DNA of 64,000 nucleotides from Dioscorea cayenensis subsp. rotundata (lineage: Eukaryota > Streptophyta > Magnoliopsida > Dioscoreales > Dioscoreaceae), in assembly GCF_009730915.1 (NCBI RefSeq), contig NC_052475.1, forward strand, positions 25,791,016 through 25,855,015. The letters are read 5' to 3'. Under the pieces are notes generated by a model, which saw only the letters and a list, made by a program, of their open reading frames with translations, did no database searches and was not told the origin of the DNA. Of the stretch, positions 21,602 through 33,269 are shown piece after piece (positions within the stretch are counted from its first letter, which is position 1; each line of letters starts with the position of its first letter). A program made the translations under genes and the position numbers.

Positions 21602-24600
21602 TTGTTCTCTGATAGCTCATGAGATTCTCACCATTCAACCTGGTCAATGGGATTCTTAATGATAAAAAATAGCCTTTTATTATTGTTGAACTCACCCTTT
21701 TGCTCTTGACTGGGAGATTGTGACCTAGCATTTTTTGTTAATAATTGGTGTAGGATGACGGCACGGTAGTAAGAAAAAGGAAAACTGAGCTGGGTGGAAC
21801 TTTTTCTGTAGCAAGTTGGATTCTTTTCGCCGGCTTATTGACTGTGTAAGTACTTATATGGATTTTTTTATGATCTTAGTTTGGAAATAATGTTGTTGAA
21901 GTATTTTTGAATCAATATTACCAGAAATGTTTCATACTTGGCTGTTATCTGATGACAGGTTACTCTATCTTCTTATTACAAAAAGAAGCATTGAGGTGCA
22001 TAGAATGAGACCAGCTAATGCTCCAGATTTACTTGAATTTGTGAATGATTTGGAATTCAATATTACTACAATTTCTAGTATGAGCTGTTCTCATCTACGT
22101 GGTCTTGATACCTTAGTAACCGGAATTCCTGGCTTCATTGATTATAGAGTTTTCCCTTTGTCAACTTACCTAAATTATCACTGCTATAATACCAGCAGGG
22201 GGCCGACTATATCCCTTAAGTGCAATAATTGTCAAGTTCCTCGAAGAGACCACTTTGTTTCATGGGATTTTGTTGACCTTCCAAATGAACCTGCCACTGC
22301 TGTTGGTTTTGAGTTCAGCTTCACTGCAAAGGATCATAGTGATGATAGACATATGAGTTATGTCAGAGGCACACTGGAATCAAGTTCAAATGGTACATTG
22401 AAAACCTTTAGAGGTCCAGATTTGAACATATTAAAAATTCATTTGTTTCCACGGGCCTATAATAATATGCATAACTTAAAGCTCATTCAGCCTTTGTTTT
22501 ATGACTTTGTCCCTGGTTCATCGTTGTCTGAGGCTAGCGATCTCATGTCTTCTCTTCAAAGTTCCAAAAGTGGAATAGTTAATACTACGCTGTATATGAG
22601 ATACCTTGCTGATTACATTGTCGAGATTGACAAAGAAAGTGTGAATGGTCCTGGTAATTATCTTTTCTATTATCCTCAATTTAATTTTTAATTCTTGGAT
22701 ATGTCTGCTTTTACTTGTACAACAGCTCACATTTTCTACTTTGTTTTTTTATTTTCTGAAATCAACTCTGCTATTTCATCAATCACATGCAATCCAGCTT
22801 ATATAATAATATAATATTATAATTAGTTCCTTGAATAGGTTATGTTTTTGATTTGAAGCTAAAATATTTACTACTGAATTGATTCCTCAACTTAATCTGA
22901 CTTCCAAATATGCCTTCACCTGCTGAAAATACCACTTTCCCACAGTATGCTCCAAAATTTCTTCTTCTCTTCGTTGAGTTTTCCATGAGTTCATATTAAG
23001 GAAAAAGATGAAAAGAGGGCATGCACCCATAGTACCTAGTTTTGGTGTACTTGGTTCTCAAAGAAGAATATTCGTTCATATCCTGGACTTTCTGAAAGAA
23101 AACATTCACTCATGCATGCAGATATACTTGTGTCAGTGCACTCACATGATTTTGTAATATATCTGTAGAAATAAATGTTCTGTTTTAATATTTAAATTTA
23201 AACTGTTCTTTGAATATCTGTGAGCTTGCTGTTCTTCATTTGTGTACCTATGTGATCTCTGCCATATTTGGTAATTTGCGAAATACCTTTTAATTGCAGT
23301 GACTTTCCTCGCGGATGTTGGCGGGCTATATTCATTTAGTGTTGTTATTTTCCTTTACTTATTGCTGCAAGTAAGTGATTGTGTTTTTGATCATTTGGTC
23401 AAGCTTTCTCTGGTATTTTATCATCCAACCATAAAGATAGGAGAATTGCTACATCTTTAGACCAGAAAATGGTCATATTCGTTGTGGTGTTTAGGCCCAA
23501 ATAAGATACAAAGCAACTAGATTCATCAAAATTTAGTATTGGCGCCTAAAAAAGAACTGCAGCGATTAATAATTTTTCTGATATAGAATTACCTGCTTTA
23601 GTCAATTTTCAATTGCAATACTATAATGTGAAAATCATTGGATTGCATAACAATATGTCATTGGTAATTAACAAGATACTTTTGACCTCAAGCAAGAACA
23701 ACTAATCATTTGTAATTTACAGCATACTTTAACACTAGAACAGTTCGAACTGAAACCTAGAATGTATTCTGCAGTCTGCATGGTAGAAGTGTTCCTCGCC
23801 TATATTTTCCATTTACAGTGAGATGAAACCATTGAATATAACTGACTCGCTTATCCTGTAGTTTGAGGCCAGATTCAAGAAGTTCCGTTATGAGGATAGT
23901 GCTATGCGAAATATAAAAAATCGGAGTCGTGCTCAACGAAATTGGGATAAGGTCTTCCTCTAGCAATGGTTATTTTTAATGTTCAAATTTTCATTCAAAT
24001 TGTAAGTGCTGACCATTCATTGATTCAGTTGAGGAAGTATGTTGCGTACACTTGGGCTCCTACCAGTTTGGATTGCAGTAACATGAGCAGCAAAGGGCAC
24101 AGCAAGTCGACGGTAGATTCTTCTCATGGAATTGGGCCTCTTCACAGAACAGAACAGGCAAGTTGAAAAGATGCTCAATGCCATGAAAGAATAGTTATCC
24201 TCTGGTTAAGCTTGTCATAATTGTTTGGTTTTGATGGCCACAATAGACCTTAATACAATGAACGAATTAGTTAATGCAAGAAAAATCATTTTGCAGAAGA
24301 TGATCATATTCAAATTTTGATGCAGAATTCAGTTCCTGAGGCAACTGAGAAGGACAGGTCTAAGTTAGCTGGTAGCACTGCAAGGTATAATCATAAACAT
24401 GGAAATTCAGCAGATGGACATGTAAGTGTAACCTTTTCCTTTTTGTACTTATGAGTCTATAATCTTGCTATTTGTGGCCGTAGAAGTTGACTATTAGCAT
24501 TGCAAAACCACCAGGTCTCTTTTTGCTCCTTTATTAAGACATTTGACTACCTGTCCTAATGGCATATTCTTGGGATCAAACCTCCTTCCAATAAGTCTTC

Positions 24601-25424
24601 ACTTATCATATGTTTTGCTGTTTTATTTGACAGTGATTATATTTTTGTAATGAATTTTGGCTAGATGACAATGTTCACAGAATATTGGGCTTGATGTCAT
24701 AATTTAACAAAATTTAATTAGAAAAAACATAATGGTGTGCACGCTTCTAGTTGCCACCCTTTTTACTTCAAATTTTAATATGAACTAGGTGAGCTTTCAA
24801 AAGTTCTAAATAATATAGAAGTATATATTCATTATTTCCTCTATGCTAAAAATTATAAGTTAAGCTATGACTAAAAGAAGGCTTTTCCATGAGATTCTAA
24901 TATTTTGGAGTAGCTTCCTTTTTCTTAATGATTTCATGGACTAATTCAACAAATGTCTTGTAATTAGCTCATGGGTCTGAATCAGGTGCCTGGATGAGGT
25001 TTGCTTTTAGTTTGGTTTTTGGAGTTGCATGATGTAAATGAATTCTACCTTGTCTATCCTATTGGTATAAATCTGATGATTCATTGTCACACGAGAACTG
25101 ATTTTGAATTCTTGGATAACAATATGAAGGGTCCCAGTTAACATGAACAAACTCTAGCATAAGTATCATGTAACTATGAGACAATTACAACGTGCACAAG
25201 GAAATGGATCTTTGTGAGACTGTTCTCATGTAATTTTAAAGCCAGCATTGGAGAGCTAGTCCATTATCTTATTGTTTTTCAAAGCCTATATATGCTCTAC
25301 CAACTTCATAGATCAATGAAAATTTACTAATAATTCATAGTCCCGTTGTGTTTCTTGCAGCAACAATCTCGACAGTGATGGTCATGATGAAATTTCGGTC
25401 AACCGGACAATTAGCTTTCAATGA
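20985..25424 (+). CDS. Plant-conserved multi-pass membrane protein, function unknown
   Basis: Eight exons: 20985-21353, 21754-21845, 21959-22653, 23300-23370, 23862-23951, 24029-24157, 24326-24384 and 25361-25424, giving 522 aa. Near the N-terminus is a Cys-rich motif (CPANAFLYNGTLCACDPGRY). Hydrophobic segments lie at about residues 70-86 (LLEATLVTLVLWLMFCVVI), 140-160 (SWILFAGLLTVLLYLL) and near residue 395 (VGGLYSFSVVIFLYLLLQ). Between the last two is a large region with N-glycosylation sequons and several Cys, so that loop is probably lumenal or extracellular. The C-tail is basic, then polar. I recognise the architecture as a conserved plant membrane protein but cannot name a function. 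The exon 6 donor is GC. The last intron has two usable donors, giving different C-termini. Confidence 0.8.
21564..21599. repeat. (TA)18 microsatellite in intron 1
   Basis: An uninterrupted TA run of about 36 bp lies in the first intron of the membrane-protein gene. It is among the longest pure dinucleotide tracts in the window and is likely polymorphic. Confidence 0.9.
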
Positions 25425-26814
25425 ATCTGATTATTGGTGAATGAATTATTTGACTTGGAACTATGGCTTTGGTTTGTGCAAAAGGCGAAGTCATCGGAGG
25501 ACTCTGTCAAGCTGCAGATTGAAAATACTCCGCCTTTTTGCTTGGATCCTGAGAAGTGTTCTCCAGTTTTCAATGTAACATAATACAACCCTTTGCATGA
25601 CTTAGATGGAGAGAAGGATGCCATGTTGTTCATCATATTTGTTAGGCAAGATTGGAACTGCAGATAAGGATTGATTCATCTGGTGTTAGCCAGTGATTTC
25701 CTGGGTTTTGGGGGCTGCTACAATTATGAGGATCTATCTACATGAGCAATATTGGCTTGTTGATATTGTGGTGTATCTGCTGCTGAATTTGTTCTTGTAC
25801 CTCTAATTTGTAATGTAAAATATGTGAAGAATGTAAATTAAGAAGAACCACATTGATGCTTTTGGAGCATTTGATCTTGTAAAATTGTGTTAACATTAGG
25901 ATTTTATGGTAATTAATCTATGGTTTTTTTTTTTTTGGGTCATTTCTATGGATTTGGTTTTGTTTTAATGCATCAAAGATACAATACTTTTTTGTCTGAA
26001 ATAAAATTAAAATAAAATTTAGGTTCATTGCAATTATGAAAGACTTTTATTTGCATGATTGTTTTGCAATTTTTTGTTTGGTCGGATTGCATCCACAAAT
26101 TCAAGCAAATTACCTCATAAATATATTTCTCTTATTATTTTGAGTGATTTTCTTTATAAAATTTTTAAATGTTAATTTTTATTAAATAAATTGTGTATCT
26201 CTTAATGATTAGTTCAAACATTTTATGTGCCATTAAATTTCCCTGTTATTTATTGGTCCGATATGTGGCCGGTAATCACGTGCGTTGTTAGGGGGCTTGC
26301 TTATCAAACTTGATGGCAGTATTTTTAAAAGTAATTAACAATTAATATTAAACCAATTCCACTACCATATATCATATAAAAATATATTCTTAAATGAAGT
26401 CCTTGAAGTCAAAAACTTAGTACAAAACATACACAGATGCAGAACGTAACCACACAAAATATTCGATACCAATAAATTAAGAGGTCGTTTGTGATTTTTA
26501 TATTCTAATAAATAAGTTAAATTATTAAGATATTATATACATATAAAAAATAACTGATTCAACTAACTATATTTTAAATTAGTTTTAAGTTTGTAAAATT
26601 TTTTAATCAACAGGATTTTTTTTATTAAAATTAATTTATAAATTGTAATAACTTCATCAATCAACAATTATTATTAATAATTGTTATATTTATTTGAGTT
26701 CAATTTTATGATTTTATATTTAGATAAAATTTTATTTTTATTAAACATAAAAAAATTTAAATTCAACTCTTTTTAATTTAAAAGGACTATATTTAAACCA
26801 TAACCTTGGTGTAT
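25425..26814. other. 3' flank and AT-rich intergenic region
   Basis: About 25425-25900 reads as 3' UTR of the preceding membrane-protein gene. The rest is AT-rich with no gene, RNA or clear transposon ends. A GAGGTCGTTTGTGAT motif near 26482 resembles a MITE terminus, but I found no partner end. Confidence 0.5.
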
Positions 26815-26843
26815 TGAAATTAATATATATATATATATATATA

Positions 26844-26937
26844 TTTATTTATTTATTTTTAGAAAAGCGACAAGCATCAGAACCCAGGGACAAACATATG
26901 GGAGAGCCGCGCTCACCGCGCTCACCGCCGAGTTGGC
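26844..26937 (-). mobile_element. 5'-truncated SINE, same family as 11352-11532
   Basis: The reverse complement of about 26861-26934 matches the 3' part of the intronic SINE. Both carry GGTGAGCGC, then TGTTTGTCCCTGGGTTC, then TGCTTGTCGC before a TTTCT run. Here the tail becomes a TAAA-type run. The copy lacks the A and B boxes, so it is 5'-truncated. A GCGCTCACC unit is duplicated internally. It is flanked by a long direct repeat starting TGAAATTAATATATATA (26815 onward and 26938 onward), consistent with a target-site duplication extended by TA slippage. Confidence 0.8.
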
Positions 26938-27358
26938 TGAAATTAATATATATATATATATGTATGCATGATGCATGTTTTTATTACAGTTTTTAAAGTA
27001 AGTAAATTGATAATATATGTATATATACATACTCTGGCGTCGATCCATGCATGCATTCATCCTACTTGTGATGAGGTTGTGGTTGCGCCAATATAGACAT
27101 GAAGAAAAGTCACAATGAAGAGATGCAAAGTGAATAGTTTCCTTTCCCTTCCAGAATGGATCTTGACTGAGGATGAGAATTAATAATATTGCCATGCAAA
27201 ACAATGCTCAAACGAAGGGACGTTCCAATGAAGAGAAGCATATATAGATTAAAAGTGGCGTCCCTTCTCCTAAAAGATACGCTTCTCAGAACACTATATA
27301 ACAAAGTTAAAGCCTCCATGATACCTCACACCATCCCCTCATTATTTGAATAACAAAA
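26938..27358 (+). promoter_or_regulatory. Upstream region of RRM-like gene with TATA box
   Basis: CACTATATAACA near 27292-27303 is a good TATA box about 60 bp before the start codon at 27359, so the 5' leader is probably short. The upstream part is the right-hand (TA)n flank of the truncated SINE. No other element is assigned. Confidence 0.5.
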
Positions 27359-28388
27359 ATGGCTTCCATCCTTGAAATTCTGAATTATCACAAGATGGAC
27401 AGGAGGCTTTACGAGAAAATACTGGGGCTTGGTCGTCTTGCTAATGTGGCCCGCAACATCGTCGCTTTATGGATGATGTTAGAGTTTATGAGTATCGATG
27501 TTATTTACTGTGTCAAAGACATTACTGCTCATATTCTATTGCTAGACTTTGTTTTGGAGGCAGAGGCGATTCTCAATGTTATTCGTCCAGGCTCATCATC
27601 ATCCTCCGATAATGATGAGTTAATAGCTATACCACTCACTGCCAACTTTGCTAATGAACCTATTGATTTGCGGTTCTTTTCCTGTCATAGTGATGTGATA
27701 GTGAGAGGATTAACATACATTCTTGATGGAGTTGGTACACTCATTTTCAATGATGAATTGAATCAAATGTTGCTCAATTATGAAAGGACATTAAGTTTTT
27801 CTCAACATCAAGGGTTGAGGTCACCAGCTATACCAGAGGAGCTGGGTAGACAATACAACTCTCGAGTTACACCTTCGTTGGAGGACCACAGATCATTATT
27901 TATCACCTTTTCTAGAGGATTTGCTCTAAGGAGGGAGGAGATCATGGCTTACTTCAATGAGTAAGTAGTTATTGTTCAAAATTTTGATATTTTTTTATTG
28001 TATATATAATGTATCGATACCTAACCCAATTAATAAGTCTTTAGGAAGCCGATAATTCAATCATTATAACTAGTATATCGTAATATTTGCATGTTTCTTG
28101 ATAAACTCTTAAATAAAGGGTACTTGACACCTATTGTCAAAAAATAAAAAATAATGTATTGATGATTTATTTGTTTATATATTTTGCAGGAGATTGGGAG
28201 AATGTGTTGAAAGAGTTATGATGGAGCGTACTCCCATTGGAGTAGCACCAATGTATGGAAGAATTATATTCACAAACGATGCATTGATCGATATTTTACT
28301 TAATGGAGAGCGGGTGGTAAAATTCGTGATAAATGGAAGGCATGTTTGGGGACGAAAATATATTCCCAGGGCTAATCGTATCCCATAA
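27359..28388 (+). CDS. Plant RRM-like protein, function unknown
   Basis: Two exons, 27359-27960 and 28190-28388, joined in frame to 266 aa. The N-terminal half (MASILEILNYHKMDRRLY...) is helical and contains a Ser/Asp run at about residues 80-88. The C-terminal part follows the RRM pattern: a strand SLFITFSRGF, helix REEIMAYFNERLG, strand VERVMMER, strand MYGRIIFTN, helix ALIDILLNGE, then FVINGRHVWGRKYIPR. Similar angiosperm proteins of unknown role exist from memory, but the canonical aromatic RNP residues are only partly kept, so RNA binding is unproven. The intron falls inside the RRM-like domain. A TATA box lies about 60 bp upstream. Confidence 0.72.
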
Positions 28389-28642
28389 AGTTATGCAATG
28401 TTATATATTTTGCAGGTGATATCCCATAATATTATTTTTAATAATAAAATAAAATAAAGTTATTGCATTTTAAATTATGGATTTTTCATCTTTTGCTTCA
28501 CTGAAATTCTGAAATATTTAAATTATTATCTATATTAAATATTTTTTAAAAATGTTAGTCTTATAAGTGAAATGTAAGCTTTAAGACAAGATGCTAAAAA
28601 AGTGGTATATATAATAAATTAAATTAACATTTAAATACATCC

Positions 28643-28698
<56 letters not shown>

Positions 28699-29163
28699 GT
28701 TAATATTCGTAAATATTATTTTTAAAGTTTTTATTCTATACATATTATTATATCTCACACTTAATTTTATATAAAAACGAAAAATATATTAAACATAAAT
28801 GAAAACATAAATGTTATATAAACCTATATATATATTAAAAAAATAAATAAATCAGAACAAAACAATAATAAATAACAAAATAATTATATATATAATTTAA
28901 TTCATTAAAACTAAAACAATGTTATATATATATATATATATAAATTAAGTATCATGAAATGCAAGATGGCAACATTCGCGCGTCCGAAGAGAGTCACATT
29001 AACGAACAACGGCCACGTATCTTGTTCGTTTTCAAGCGCTCAGCACTCTCCAACGCGTGTCTCTCCCGCACATAAAGCGAAAGAACCCGCACCGATCACT
29101 CTCTCTCTCTCTCTCTCTCTCCTTCATCGATTATCGTTGTTCTTCAAGAAGAAGCCCTTGAGA
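28389..29163. other. AT-rich intergenic region and leader of next gene
   Basis: The region contains a compound (CATA)n(TA)n microsatellite at about 28641-28695 and a (TA)n tract at 28925-28943. Near 29098-29122 a (CT)n run forms the probable 5' leader of the gene starting at 29164. The open frame upstream of 29164 in this leader (from 28954) is in frame but low-complexity, and I do not treat it as coding. Confidence 0.55.
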
Positions 29164-30804
29164 ATGGAGGAGGCCTCAAGTTCGCCGGAGAGAAGCGTGC
29201 CCAAGCTTGGCTTGCTTTGCCGTGGCTGGAGGATCGGGAAGAAACTGGCCGTCGCTGGAGCTGCGGTGACGACGGCGCCACTTGTTGTCCCTCCGCTACT
29301 CGTCCTCTCCACCGTCGGCCTCGTGTGTGCCGTCCCTGTGTGTGTCTACTTGGCGGCCTTTGCTGCAACCGAGAGAGTCATGACTTCGATGCTGCCAATC
29401 CCTTCCGATGAAGAACCAGTGGAGAGTGAAGTAGGGGTTGAGCCTTTGGATATGGTGTATGTGTGTGTAGTTAAGGAGAAGGGTAGAATGGATGATGATG
29501 ATGATGACGATGATGATGATGTGAGAGGAGGAGGAGGAGGAGAAGAGAGGTCATTGATGGATGTGGAGCGTGAATCTCTGATTGAGAATGAGAAAGGGGA
29601 GGTGGTTGTGTTGATGGATGAGGAGAAGAAATCAGAACAAGTGGAGTTGGGGGAGAAGAGTGGAGATGGAGAGGGTTTGGCTGATGCAGCTGTTCAGATT
29701 GAGAATCCATTACCAATTGTTAGTGAAAAGGATGAAAATGGTGAGAATTCAGCAATGAATAATGGGAAGGAAGAAGATGAATTGAGCGTGATGGAGTATG
29801 CATCTATGGTTGAGAATGCTAATGGAGAAGTAATTGTCATATTTAAGGAGCTGAAAATTGAAAAAGATGAGTTCTTGAATGCTCCTGAGACTGAGAAAAC
29901 ATTGCCAACTTCTCAGATTTCAGTTGCTCCGGTTGATAAGGAGAGCTCAGAGTATGCTTCTGCTGTGGAGGATCAGTCATCAGAAACTGCAGATTCTGAA
30001 ATTCAGATTTCCACAGAGCTTGTGACAGTTTTGTCTGTTGATCAGACAGAAGCTATGGACAAAGATGAGGTTTGTAATTTAATTTGCATATTATTATTAT
30101 TACTTTTATTTTTCCTTTCCTTGTTTATTTTCTTTTAGCATTCTTGACTCTTGAATGCAGAGAGAAATAGTTGTAGTTCATTAAGAGAGAAGTTCAATTC
30201 AATTCCCAAATTAGTACCCCTGTTACTAGGATTCTGTTATTCTTATTTTTGTGATAGTGTAGTCAGAGACGATTGGAACTGTAAGTGAAATGCAAAGAGG
30301 ATTTCACTTCCAACTCATTTTAGTTTAGATTAATGCATAGTACAAACACTGAATTTAGTGTGTCATCAAACTTTCAAGACTACTATAATCCAAATCCAGT
30401 AACAAGATCTAAAGATTTTAAAAGCTCATAGCCTCATGCCATTCTGCATTCAATTAGGATATATGACTATATAAAGTAACAATCTAATATAACACTGATC
30501 CGCAGTACAACAAACTTGCAACAAATCATGTATCTTTTATATCTTTGTTGTGTATGTGATTTATGTGATATTGGTAAATCCAATGTAGGGTAAGTTTAAT
30601 GAAGAGAAGATATGGGAGGAGATTTATGCATTACGAACAATTATGGGATACCAAGGGGCTTTGAGCATGTCCTGTGTTGAGGAATTGACTGCTTTATATA
30701 TATTTGCTGGAGTGGAGCCCCCTGCTAATGTTAAGGATTCCCCTAAACTTAAGGAAGTTAATGATATGCTCCTGTTCTTAAAGTCTGTAATTGGAGTCAA
30801 GTGA
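29164..30804 (+). CDS. Acidic membrane-anchored plant protein, function unknown
   Basis: Two exons, 29164-30069 and 30589-30804, giving 373 aa. After a short N-terminus and the motif LGLLCRGWRIGKKL there is a long hydrophobic hairpin-like stretch (about residues 35-72, including VVPPLLVLSTVGLVCAVPVC). A very acidic, low-complexity middle follows, including ten consecutive Asp at about residues 102-111. Exon 2 encodes a compact C-terminal module (EEKIWEEIYALRTIMGY, later LTALYIFAGVEPPAN) that I associate with a conserved angiosperm family of unknown function. I chose ATG 29164 over an in-frame one at 28954, because the 210 intervening bases include a CT repeat and encode Ser/Leu runs. Confidence 0.75.
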
Positions 30805-30939
30805 AGCTTCATGTTGAATGCTAATGTTTAGTATATATAAACAAGTGTAAAACTACTGCAGACTCTAGAGTACTTTCATAAGGTTTTTGGTATTTGTTCT
30901 GAAAATTGCTTACGGTGTATGTTTATAGATGTGATTTAG

Positions 30940-30966
<27 letters not shown>
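30940..30966. repeat. (AAT)n microsatellite in 3' UTR
   Basis: About nine AAT units lie roughly 140 bp past the stop codon of the acidic membrane-protein gene, probably in its 3' UTR. Confidence 0.85.
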
Positions 30967-30970
<4 letters not shown>

Positions 30971-31685
30971 CAGTATGATCATGTTTTCTATTTCATTGGC
31001 CTTGTTTTGATTTTTCTCATTTTTCACATTCTTCATTATTTATCTTCATTCTTTTCTCCATTTGAATGCTATCAACACATCACGCAGTATGAATATGGCA
31101 AGTTTTTTTTTTTAGCCTGAAAGAACATTTTATAAACTATGAAGGGCTTCGACAAAGCAGAGTACAGCCATGCCCATCCTAAATCTCCACGGCATGCAGT
31201 GTCCAAGACAAGCAATTCAGAAAATAGACAATGCAGGGGATAGACATCCTTGAAGCTATCAATGGTTGAAATAAATAAGTTCTTACAAATCAGATAGATT
31301 TAAATTTAAATCATGAAGTTATGCACAAGAAAAAATTAAAACAAACACGGCACCCTGGACTCAGCACAAGAATATAACAAAGGTAATGAATATATGGAAA
31401 ACCAAGAAAACATAATTGATAAAAGTATTCAAACAATTACACAAGAATCATCTATCTAGATAACAAGATCTCAGCTTGCAACAATAGTTGTTCGGTACAC
31501 ATGAAACTCTTGTCGGACTTCTTCTTGAAGGATCATTGTCCTACAGAGAATAATTAGTAAAAGTTCACTCACCTAAAATTGATGGAGAGAAATTTATTAG
31601 CAGGTTTGTTAGAAAACAATTAAATGGGACAACATTTGGCTTCACAACCTGTTCATTCAATAAGTAGTTGTGTGTCCAGAATTGC

Positions 31686-33269
31686 TCAAGAAGGTGTAGG
31701 CCAATCCTTTCTGATTTCAAAGAAGTAGCTGATGTCTAAATAGCACTTACCATCATCATCTACAAACTGAAAAAAAAAGAAGGGAACATGAATACTCATC
31801 TAAAATATTTGGAAACTAACATGTATTCTTAGGACATTAATTGTCTACCTTTGTTTTGGCAGAGTAGGACCCTCTTGCAAATATACCAGAAGGTGTAGTC
31901 TCTTCTTCCAGTTCATATATGTAAGGTTCTTTTTGAGGACTGAATGTTCCAAGCATTACCTTGGTGTTCTCAACTGGACAAGATGAAAACAAAATTTTCA
32001 GTAAATTGGTATTCACATACATGGCTAATTGAATGCAAACTATGGAAAAACAAGTATGCTTTTTGTACCTCTAACTCCAGTCTTCCATACAGTATTAGTG
32101 TATCGAAGCCCTGAAACAATGTTGTTGGTAACGGTGAAGGAGAATTTGAGACGGTAACGGCTTCCGTCTTTAAGACAGAATGCATATCCCTTGGCATTTG
32201 GCACAAAAGGGATTGGCAGAACAAGATCAGGGCGATTAGGAGTTACAATTGTAAGGCTTTGAATCTTCACTTCTGGCTCAGCAACATCTGCAGTTTTTAT
32301 TCAATGAACAAACAAACATCCTTTAGTTCTTTGGTAATTTTAAAAATTCCCAACTATTATCATCAAACACCAACATTAACATGATGCAATTGGTCTTACT
32401 AAATGGAGAAACAATGTAGCATAAATTAAATCAGTGAACAGACATCTTCTTCTGAATCATTTAAACATTCATAGTTGGGACTATCAGATGATTAGATAAT
32501 CATTCCTTTAATCAAACAATGCAGGACTATAAGATCACTTACTTCATAAAACATTCTGAGCCATTAGGACCACCCAAAAAATGGATAAACAGAAATGAAA
32601 ACAATTCTGATTTTTTTTTTAAGAAAAAATTGCTGAATTGATTAAGCATTTCATGATTGTAAATTAGATTGACCAGAGCATTCCTGAACAATGTAAAACA
32701 ATTGTCTCTGTCAGGATTGATATATTCAAGCTGCAAATTAACATCCCAAATTTCTCTTTTAGATAAACCAGAACATTCATGTACAAAAAATCAAAACAAA
32801 TCCAAATCAAACCAAGAAAAAAAAAACAGAGAATCACAAGAAAAAATAAAATAAAATGAAAAATTACCTCCAACATCAGAGAGATCAACACTCCCAAGCA
32901 ACTGTTCCTTCCACCTCCTCAAGCTCTCATCATCCTAAAAAATCCAATCAATCTCATCAAACCCAAATTGATTCAAAAGAAGAAGATCAACAACAACAAC
33001 AACAACAAGAATACCAACAGCCAAACCTTATCCATCTCTAGCTGTTCCTTGAGAGGAACCTGAGGGCCAAGAGGGACCTGGAGATTCTTATCATCCTCTT
33101 CATCATCTTCAGGCTCATCATCGTCATTGTTCTCGGTGGAACACAAAGATGTGGTGCTAAACTTACGAGATAGCTTCTCAGCGTCGTCAGCGTCTTCTCC
33201 TTCGTGATGTTGCAGCGGTGGAGGCGCGACGCTGGTCTCGCCGGGTGCCGGCTTCTCCAAGGTCTCCAT
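31686..33269 (-). CDS. Rho GDP-dissociation inhibitor (RhoGDI)
   Basis: Five exons, in transcript order 33269-33027, 32934-32868, 32287-32069, 31973-31849 and 31766-31686, giving 244 aa. The acidic, Ser-rich N-terminal arm (about residues 1-80) precedes the conserved DDESLRRWKEQLLGSVD. The immunoglobulin-like domain follows, with SGLRYTNTVWKTGV, MLGTFSPQKEPY, ETTPSGIFARGSYSAKTKFVDDD and the C-terminus SYFFEIRKDWP, all hallmarks of RhoGDI. It binds prenylated Rop/Rac GTPases, extracts them from the plasma membrane and holds them in the cytosol. In Arabidopsis, RhoGDI1 (SCN1) focuses root-hair initiation. The first ATG in this frame is 33269; five preceding codons open with TTG. Length is normal for plant RhoGDIs. 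Confidence 0.95.

Noticed and set aside
28954-29163. N-terminal extension of the acidic membrane protein from the upstream ATG
   Set aside because: The extension covers a CT microsatellite and encodes Ser/Leu runs. ATG 29164 begins the conserved-looking sequence.
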